DNA of 10,989 nt from Chloroflexota bacterium (GTDB lineage Bacteria > Chloroflexota > Dehalococcoidia > SM23-28-2), in NCBI GenBank assembly GCA_030691665.1, contig JAUYDU010000051.1:1-10989 (forward strand), in the 5' to 3' direction. The position numbers were made by a program, and so were the translations under genes. This document shows positions 6,712-10,989 of the stretch, piece after piece. Below the pieces are notes generated by a model. It did not search any database. It saw only the letters and a program-made list of their open reading frames with translations, and was not told the origin of the DNA. Positions within the stretch are counted from its first letter, which is position 1. Each line of letters starts with the position of its first letter.

Positions 6712-6791
6712 GTAGCGGAAGCCTTCAGGCTTCCAAAGATCAGTGGAAGGCCAAAGCCTTCCTCTACGCGGCGGAGAAGCGCTGCAGCTAC
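6712..6791. repeat. Double-hairpin REP-like element in the nuoM-nuoN gap
   Basis: The first hairpin, at 6717-6734, is GGAAGCC-TTCA-GGCTTCC. The second, at 6745-6762, is GGAAGGC-CAAA-GCCTTCC. The pair is bracketed by GTAGC (6712-6716) and GCTAC (6787-6791), exactly as at 2184-2239, although the stems differ in sequence. The start GTAGCGG and the end GCAGCTAC are shared between the two elements. The right end lies three bases before the ribosome binding site of nuoN (GGGAG at 6795-6799). There is no T-run, so read-through into nuoN is expected. A role in mRNA stability or local translation is inference. Confidence 0.8.
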
Positions 6792-6804
6792 GACGGGAGA
6801 GGGT

Positions 6805-8259
6805 ATGGCTAGCATCGACCGCCTGGGCCCGGAGCTGATCCTGCTGATCTTTGCCGGCATCATCATCCTGGCCGACCTGGTGGTGCCCCGATGGCGATCG
6901 GGGCTGGTGGCCGCGAGCCTGCTGGGTGTGGCCGGGTCGATTGTCTGGAGCGTGACCCTCGTGGCCCGCGACATGCGGGGTGGGGCCTTCGACGGCGCGC
7001 TGGTGGTGGACGACTTCTCGCTCTTCTTCAGCTTCCTGTTCGCTGGCATCGCCGCTCTGGTCATCCTGGCCTCCATCGAGTACGTCGACCGATTCGTTCG
7101 CCACCAGGCGGAGTACTACGCTCTCATCCTGGCCTCGACGGCTGGCATGATGCTCCTGGCCGCGACCACCGACCTCATCGCCATCTTCATCGCCCTGGAG
7201 CTGACGGGCGTCTGTCTGTACATCCTGGTGGCGTTCCTCAAGGACGTGCGCTCCAGCGAGGCCGGCCTCAAGTACCTTCTCCTGGGGGCGCTGAGCACCG
7301 CTGTCACCCTGTATGGCATGGCCTTCCTATTCGGCCTGTCGGGCAGCACCAACCTGACGGACATAGCCAACGTAGTGGCGCAGGCCAACGACGACACGCG
7401 GGCCGCCCTGGTCATGGCGATGGTGCTCCTGGCGGCGGGCCTGGGCTTCAAGATGGCGGTGGTGCCTTTCCAGATGTGGGTGCCCGACGTCTACGAGGGC
7501 GCTCCCACGCCGATCACCGCCTACCTGTCGGTGGGGAGCAAGGCGGCCGGCTTCGCGGTGGTGATGCGCATCTTCATGGAGGCTCTGGACGCCCGCTTCA
7601 TCAGCGGCGACTGGGCGAACATGTTCGCTGGCATCGCCGCCGTCTCGATGACCGTGGGCAACCTGATCGCCCTCACTCAGACCAACATCAAGCGGATGCT
7701 GGGCTACAGCTCCATCGCCCAGGCGGGCAACTTCCTGGTAGGACTGGCGGCCATCTCGGCCGCCGACGGCGAGTTGGCTCTGGGGGCCAGCGGCGTCCTG
7801 TTCTTCCTGGCGGCCTACGCCTTCACCAACCTGGGGGCGTTCATCGCCATCATCGCCATCTCGAACCGGACGGGCAGCGACGAGATCGGCGACTACGCCG
7901 GCATGTCGCGGCGGGCGCCGCTGCTGGCCCTGGGCCTGACGTTGTGCCTGGTGTCGCTGACGGGCATCCCGCCCACGGCTGGCTTCATCGCCAAGGTGTA
8001 CATCTTCAACGCCGCCGTCCAGAGCGACCTGGTGTGGCTGGTGATCGTGGGCGTCCTCAACAGCGTGGTGTCCGTCTATTACTACCTGCGGGTCGTGCTT
8101 CAGATGTACCTGGAGGCTCCCGTCAGCGAGGAGCGCATCGCGGCTGGGCCGGCCCTCGGCCTGGCGATGGCCATCGCCAGCGCGGGGGTGCTGTTCATAG
8201 GCATCCTGCCCTTCCCCTTGCTGGAGGCGGCGGAGGCGGCGGCGCAGGTGTTCGGCTAG
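6805..8259 (+). CDS. nuoN: NADH-quinone oxidoreductase subunit N (ND2-like proton pump)
   Basis: This is the third antiporter-like proton-pumping subunit of complex I, adjacent to NuoK in the membrane arm. It has 484 residues and about 14 predicted helices. Key residues are Glu132 in FIALELTGVCLYILVAFL, Lys216 in GLGFKMAVVPFQMWVPDVY, and Lys246 in YLSVGSKAAGFAVVMRIF. These match E. coli NuoN Glu133, Lys217 and Lys247. TNIKRMLGYSSIAQAGNFL and TGIPPTAGFIAKVYIF follow. The ATG is preceded by GGGAGAGGG at 6795-6803. It is the last gene of the cluster. The 60-base gap before the convergent hydrolase gene shows no clear intrinsic terminator, only a short GGGGTCCCC palindrome at 8291-8299. Confidence 0.97.
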   Translation: MASIDRLGPELILLIFAGIIILADLVVPRWRSGLVAASLLGVAGSIVWSVTLVARDMRGGAFDGALVVDDFSLFFSFLFAGIAALVILASIEYVDRFVRHQAEYYALILASTAGMMLLAATTDLIAIFIALELTGVCLYILVAFLKDVRSSEAGLKYLLLGALSTAVTLYGMAFLFGLSGSTNLTDIANVVAQANDDTRAALVMAMVLLAAGLGFKMAVVPFQMWVPDVYEGAPTPITAYLSVGSKAAGFAVVMRIFMEALDARFISGDWANMFAGIAAVSMTVGNLIALTQTNIKRMLGYSSIAQAGNFLVGLAAISAADGELALGASGVLFFLAAYAFTNLGAFIAIIAISNRTGSDEIGDYAGMSRRAPLLALGLTLCLVSLTGIPPTAGFIAKVYIFNAAVQSDLVWLVIVGVLNSVVSVYYYLRVVLQMYLEAPVSEERIAAGPALGLAMAIASAGVLFIGILPFPLLEAAEAAAQVFG

Positions 8260-8319
8260 CGCGACGCACGCCACAGCGAGGCAGAATCCAGGGGTCCCCA
8301 TAGCTCGGGATGCTCGAGT

Positions 8320-9225
8320 TCAGGGCGTGGCCTCTTTGGTGCGGGCGAGAAAGCCCACGATCACGGCAGCGAGTTCCGGGCCGTTGTCTTCCTGGAGGAA
8401 GTGGCCGGCGTCGGCGATGGTGGTGTGCGGCTGGTCTTTGGCTCCTGGGATGGCCTGCTGGAAGTAACGGTCGCCGCCGCGGGTGATCGGGTCGGAGTCG
8501 CTGAAGGCGGTGAGAAAGGGCTTCTCCCAGCGGCTCAGCACCTGCCAGGCCTTGCGGTTGGGTGCGGACGCCGGGTCGTCGGGCGAGGTCGGCACGAGCA
8601 TCGGAAACTGCCGCGCCCCCGCCTTGTAGCGGTCGTCCGGGAAGGGGGCGTCGTAGGCGGCGATCACCTCGGGAGCGAGGTCGGTCACGCAGCCGCCCCT
8701 TACGATCCTCCCGACGTGGAACTCGGGTGTCTCTTGGGAGTACCGCTGCCAGGCGAGGAAGGCTGGCCCCAGGGGCTGATCGCCGGTGGGCAGGAAAGTG
8801 TTGGCGGCCACGATGCGGGAGAAGCGGTCCTCGTGCTCGGCGGCCAGGCGCAGGCCGATGAGGCCGCCCCAGTCCTGGCAGACGAGCGTCACGTTCCGCA
8901 GGTCCAGCGCTTCGAGGAAGGCTGCCGACCAGTCGACGTGGCGCTGGTAGATGTAGTCCTCGCGGCGGGTAGGCTTGTCAGAGCGGCCGAAGCCGATGAA
9001 GTCGGGTGCCACCGCCCGGTGGCCGGCGGCGATAAGGACCGGGATGATCTTTCGGTACAGGTAGGACCACGATGGCTCGCCGTGCAGCAGCAGCACCGGG
9101 TGGGCGTCGGCTGGGCCTTCGTCGACGTAGTGGATGCGCAGGCTGTCGACCTCGACGTAGTGCGGCGTGAAGGGGTAGTCGGGCAGATCGGCGAAGCGCT
9201 CGTCGGGCGTGCGCAGGACTTCCAT
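8320..9225 (-). CDS. Haloalkane dehalogenase-like alpha/beta hydrolase (subfamily HLD-I)
   Basis: This is a predicted cytoplasmic alpha/beta hydrolase of 301 residues, probably cleaving carbon-halogen bonds by a covalent aspartyl-ester mechanism. The start MEVLRTPDERF with PHYVEV is typical of haloalkane dehalogenases related to DhlA. The oxyanion and halide-site motif HGEPSWSYLYRK is at 48-59. The nucleophile motif VCQDWGG places Asp118 with halide-binding Trp119 after it. The cap has FLAWQRYSQ, with Trp159 as the candidate second halide ligand. FSDSDPITRGGD gives Asp245 as the likely acid, and AGHFLQED gives His275. The ATG at 9225 is chosen over an upstream ATG at 9282 because GGGAGG lies six bases before it and the family pattern begins there. 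It is convergent with nuoN and divergent from ybeY, so it is probably its own unit. Epoxide hydrolase activity is less likely given DW and the HGEP motif. Substrate is unknown. Confidence 0.85.
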   Translation of the reverse strand: MEVLRTPDERFADLPDYPFTPHYVEVDSLRIHYVDEGPADAHPVLLLHGEPSWSYLYRKIIPVLIAAGHRAVAPDFIGFGRSDKPTRREDYIYQRHVDWSAAFLEALDLRNVTLVCQDWGGLIGLRLAAEHEDRFSRIVAANTFLPTGDQPLGPAFLAWQRYSQETPEFHVGRIVRGGCVTDLAPEVIAAYDAPFPDDRYKAGARQFPMLVPTSPDDPASAPNRKAWQVLSRWEKPFLTAFSDSDPITRGGDRYFQQAIPGAKDQPHTTIADAGHFLQEDNGPELAAVIVGFLARTKEATP

Positions 9226-9231
9226 CAGGTG

Positions 9232-9237
9232 CCTCCC
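9232..9237 (-). promoter_or_regulatory. Ribosome binding site that fixes the dehalogenase start
   Basis: On the minus strand GGGAGG stands six bases before the ATG at 9225. The longer reading from 9282 has no comparable site and would add 19 residues that do not resemble the family. Confidence 0.75.
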
Positions 9238-9280
9238 AGCTTGGTCATCGATTCCCCGCGGTTCTAAATCTGTTCGAGGC

Positions 9281-9308
9281 ATTCTATCATGGGAGTCGCG
9301 CGAGTCAT
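9281..9308 (-). promoter_or_regulatory. Candidate promoter of the dehalogenase gene
   Basis: Read on the minus strand, ATGACT (9303-9308) and TAGAAT (9281-9286) stand 16 bases apart. They match the -35 consensus at 4 of 6 and the -10 consensus at 5 of 6 positions. The predicted transcript would start near 9274 and have a leader of about 50 bases including the GGGAGG site. This is seen by eye only. Confidence 0.45.
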
Positions 9309-9323
9309 ACCCCTAACGCCGCC

Positions 9324-9353
9324 TTGTAGATAGCGATGGCAGCGTGCTAGCAT
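9324..9353 (+). promoter_or_regulatory. Candidate extended -10 promoter of ybeY
   Basis: TTGTAG (9324-9329) and TAGCAT (9348-9353) are 18 bases apart, and the -10 is preceded by TGC, the extended -10 pattern. Standard spacing would put the first transcribed base at about 9360, the first base of the ybeY GTG. This agrees with the absence of a usable ribosome binding site. Confidence 0.35.
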
Positions 9354-9359
9354 GCCAGG

Positions 9360-9830
9360 GTGGCCGCCCGACACCGCATCGGCGTCCAGATCGCGCCGCC
9401 CTTCCGCTCGGCGGTGCGGGCGCCGTGGCTGCGGGCCATCGCCCGCCGGGTGCTGGCGGCGGAGAGCGCAGGGCCAGCCGCGCTGGGTATCGCCATTACT
9501 GACGATGTCACCGTCCGCGACCTCAATCGGCGCTACCTCGGTCTGGACGAGCCTACGGACGTTCTCTCCTTTGGCCTGAGCGAGGAGAGCGATACGCCCT
9601 TCGCCCTGCCGCCGGGCGAGGCCGCGCCCCTGGGCGAGGTGATCATCTCCTATCCCACCGCCGTCCAGCAGGCCGAGGAGGAAGGCCACAGCGTCGAAGC
9701 AGAGCTGGCGCACCTGCTGGTGCACGGCATCCTCCACCTGCTGGGCTACGACCACCTGGAGCGGGAAGGCGAGCGGGCCATGCGCCGGCGGGAGGAGGAG
9801 GTCCTGGCGGGATATGAGCAATTATCGTAG
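9360..9830 (+). CDS. ybeY: Endoribonuclease YbeY (rRNA maturation and ribosome quality control)
   Basis: This is a zinc-dependent single-strand endoribonuclease of the UPF0054 family that takes part in 16S rRNA 3' processing and ribosome quality control in the cytoplasm. It has 156 residues, normal for the family. The metal site H-x3-H-x5-H is present as HGILHLLGYDH, with His122, His126 and His132. The upstream hallmark LNRRYLGLDEPTDVLSF is at about 55-71, and LGEVIIS is at 91-97. The GTG at 9360 is the first start after an in-frame TAG at 9348-9350. The sequence just before it (CCAGG) is too close to serve as a ribosome binding site, which hints at leaderless translation. The downstream neighbour is a low-GC DUF3800 gene 12 bases away. 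Identification is secure; the start is fairly likely. Confidence 0.93.
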   Translation: MAARHRIGVQIAPPFRSAVRAPWLRAIARRVLAAESAGPAALGIAITDDVTVRDLNRRYLGLDEPTDVLSFGLSEESDTPFALPPGEAAPLGEVIISYPTAVQQAEEEGHSVEAELAHLLVHGILHLLGYDHLEREGERAMRRREEEVLAGYEQLS

Positions 9831-9842
9831 GCGGGTCATTCA

Positions 9843-10646
9843 GTGATAACATTCAATGTGTATATTGATGAGGCGGGCGACGAGGGATTTGAATTCTCAA
9901 AAGGATCTTCGACTTGGTTCGTCCTCGCGGCGGCAATTGTAGAGGCGGCGAAGGATCAAGAAACTGCTGCCGCCATAAATCGCATCAAAAACCGCCTGTG
10001 GCCCCACAAGGTTGATCAGTGGCGGCAACCGCTACATTGGTCGCGCCTCAAGCATCCTCAAAAAAGGGTTGTGATACAGGAACTTGTCAAGGAGGACTTC
10101 ACAGTCATTGCCGTGGCTTTCGAAAAGTCGCATTCGCAGCTTGACCGTAGCAGGTTCGACCCAAGGGCTGTTAGGGTTAAGAGCCCACAGCTAAAGGCCA
10201 CCCTTTACTTGTATGCCAGCCGCTTTCTTCTAGAACGTGTATGCAAGTTTGCGAGGACCAGAGCGGGTCGCGTAGATATCGTCTTTGAAAATCGTTCCTC
10301 GTTGTCCATAGCAGAGCTTCGGAGCTACGTTTCTCTCGTATCTACGCTGCCTGGCCCGTATGGACCGCCAACGATGCCGCCGGGCGTTCTACATTGTATA
10401 GCAGCGGCGAGTAAGCAGACTTATAAGATGCTCCAAGTAGCCGATGCATGCGCCGGTGCCCTGTACAATGCCTTAGAGCCGGATAGGTATGGCAATGTGG
10501 AAGATAGCTACGTTCTGTCAGTAGGGCCGAAGTTTGACAGGGTCAGGGGAGCGTTATGGGGATACGGTATCAAGTTGTTCCCGGGATCAAGAGAGGATCG
10601 GCTACGAAGAAGTGAGGCAACATATTCATGGATGGGGAAAATTTAG
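9843..10646 (+). CDS. DUF3800 domain protein
   Basis: This encodes a 267-residue soluble protein of unknown function that matches the DUF3800 pattern. It opens with the acidic motif YIDEAGDEG (residues 7-15, with Asp9, Glu10 and Asp13). It then has LHWSRLK with His65, VDIVFENR with Asp145 and Glu149, and the family's late motif LQVADACAGAL with Asp201. The spacing of acidic residues is reminiscent of an RNase H-like metal site, which is inference. The GTG at 9843 is preceded by a modest AGGCGGG seven bases upstream; it lies 12 bases after the ybeY stop. Three sampled 60-base lines of the gene have 42-50% G+C, against a much GC-richer surrounding, and codon choice is relaxed. This suggests horizontal acquisition. 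A predicted structured RNA begins at its stop codon, recalling the published association of DUF3800 genes with structured RNAs. Confidence 0.85.
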   Translation: MITFNVYIDEAGDEGFEFSKGSSTWFVLAAAIVEAAKDQETAAAINRIKNRLWPHKVDQWRQPLHWSRLKHPQKRVVIQELVKEDFTVIAVAFEKSHSQLDRSRFDPRAVRVKSPQLKATLYLYASRFLLERVCKFARTRAGRVDIVFENRSSLSIAELRSYVSLVSTLPGPYGPPTMPPGVLHCIAAASKQTYKMLQVADACAGALYNALEPDRYGNVEDSYVLSVGPKFDRVRGALWGYGIKLFPGSREDRLRRSEATYSWMGKI

Positions 10647-10731
10647 GTAGACCCCGGGCGGGAGGGTCCCACGCCACAAAGGCGCTGTCGCCAATTAAGG
10701 CGACCTCCCGTTACCCCCGCGCAAGCCTACC
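10646..10731 (+). ncRNA. Predicted structured RNA directly downstream of the DUF3800 gene
   Basis: Nested complementarity can be read by eye. GGTAG (10646-10650) pairs with CTACC (10727-10731). CGGGAGG (10659-10665) pairs with CCTCCCG (10704-10710). Inside lie two hairpins: CGCC-ACAAA-GGCG at 10672-10684 and TCGCC with GGCGA at 10688-10703 around the loop AATTAA. The result is a compact three-way junction. There is no good T-run at its end, so it is not a simple terminator. Structured RNA motifs next to DUF3800 genes have been described (the DUF3800 RNA motifs), but I cannot match this one to a given class. The strand is assumed to be that of the gene; the complement folds similarly. Confidence 0.5.
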
Positions 10732-10803
10732 GTCCGAATATTAGGTGGTTTCTTCCATTTTGTCAATAGGGTGCGCACATATTTTCTGATCCGACATCGC
10801 CTT

Positions 10804-10831
10804 TTGCGTTCTGTGTATTAGCGTCTATAAT
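10804..10831 (+). promoter_or_regulatory. Promoter of dnaX
   Basis: A perfect TATAAT at 10826-10831 has TTGCGT (10804-10809, three of six consensus bases) 16 bases upstream, in an AT-richer stretch. The expected transcription start is around 10838-10840, one to three bases before the dnaX GTG. No ribosome binding site can fit, so a leaderless or near-leaderless mRNA is predicted. Confidence 0.6.
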
Positions 10832-10835
10832 ACGC
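10813..10835. promoter_or_regulatory. Candidate operator dyad over the dnaX -10 box
   Basis: GTGTATTA (10813-10820) and TAATACGC (10828-10835) are inverted copies matching at 7 of 8 positions and separated by seven bases. The right half overlaps TATAAT. Such a dyad could bind a repressor, but part of the symmetry may be chance, because TAAT belongs to the -10 box itself. Confidence 0.3.
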
Positions 10836-10840
10836 ACGTA

Positions 10841-10989
10841 GTGAGCAGCGAAGTCCTCTATCGCAAGTGGCGTCCCCAGTCCTTCTCGGAGGTGGTGGGC
10901 CAGGAGCCGATCACCCAGACGGTGCGCAACTCGGTGGCGACGGGCCGGGTGGCTCACGCCTACCTGTTCTGCGGCCCCCGCGGCACCGG
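10841..10989 (+). CDS. dnaX: DNA polymerase III subunit gamma/tau, N-terminal 49 residues (3' partial)
   Basis: This is the start of the clamp-loader ATPase subunit of DNA polymerase III. The visible residues match the conserved N-terminus: EVLYRKWRPQSFSEVVGQEP, then a short helix, then VAHAYLFCGPRGTG, where the Walker A P-loop begins and the window ends. The family normally begins with a few residues and then VLYRKWRPxxFxxVVGQ, so the GTG at 10841 is the natural start. There is no ribosome binding site upstream, and a TATAAT box ends nine bases before the GTG. Whether a tau-like C-terminus or an internal frameshift exists cannot be seen here. It is separated from the DUF3800 gene by a 194-base gap holding the predicted RNA, the promoter, and an AT-rich stretch (10732-10803) with nothing else recognised. 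Confidence 0.93.
   Translation, partial: MSSEVLYRKWRPQSFSEVVGQEPITQTVRNSVATGRVAHAYLFCGPRGT

Noticed and set aside
6891..8303. A 470-codon open frame overlapping nuoN
   Set aside because: It is the shifted-frame shadow of nuoN, low in complexity and without a recognisable motif.
8260..8319. Bidirectional terminator between nuoN and the dehalogenase gene
   Set aside because: Only the short GGGGTCCCC palindrome is visible, with no adequate stem-loop and T-run on either strand.
10646..10731. Bacterial SRP (4.5S-like) RNA, often found near dnaX
   Set aside because: The conserved apical loop signature (GGAAGCAGC type) is not present on either strand.
10646..10740. tRNA gene after the DUF3800 gene
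   Set aside because: There is no T-arm GTTCRA sequence with paired arms, no anticodon arm of the right size and no acceptor stem pairing.

Overview
This window is GC-rich bacterial chromosomal DNA. It is dominated by the 3' part of a respiratory complex I (nuo) gene cluster, followed by a short accessory stretch and the first codons of dnaX. The lineage cannot be proved from the sequence. A nuo cluster that goes straight from nuoD to nuoH, with no nuoEFG between them, together with intergenic hairpin families and a haloalkane-dehalogenase-like gene, fits Chloroflexota (Dehalococcoidia-like). This is a tentative inference.

Layout. Positions 2-8259 (+ strand): nuoD (5' end outside the window), nuoH, a 227-base repeat-filled gap, nuoJ, nuoK, a 65-residue DUF2007-like gene, nuoL, nuoM, a 107-base gap with a second repeat element, and nuoN. 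Most junctions overlap or are separated by a few bases, so this reads as one operon whose promoter lies upstream of the window. Its products are the quinone-site subunit NuoD, the quinone-channel subunit NuoH, and the proton-pumping membrane arm NuoJ-K-L-M-N. No NuoI is encoded between nuoH and nuoJ, its usual place. That slot instead holds four short hairpins and a duplicated copy of the last 40 bases of nuoH.

Positions 8320-9225 (- strand): a subfamily-I haloalkane dehalogenase-like alpha/beta hydrolase, convergent with nuoN. Positions 9360-9830 (+): ybeY, divergent from the hydrolase, with candidate promoters for both in the gap. Positions 9843-10646 (+): a DUF3800 protein in a stretch of clearly lower G+C. 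A compact predicted RNA fold starts at its stop codon (10646-10731). Positions 10841-10989 (+): the start of dnaX behind a perfect TATAAT placed so close that the transcript would be leaderless or nearly so.

The best candidates for something unusual are: (1) the low-GC DUF3800 gene plus adjacent structured RNA, placed between two housekeeping genes; (2) a family of six hairpins with 7-4-7 geometry, near-constant loops and different stems, inside the nuo operon; (3) the duplicated nuoH tail in the slot where nuoI is missing; (4) a dispersed repeat read in frame inside nuoL; (5) a small DUF2007-like protein built into the complex I operon. No tRNA, rRNA, CRISPR array or transposase was seen.
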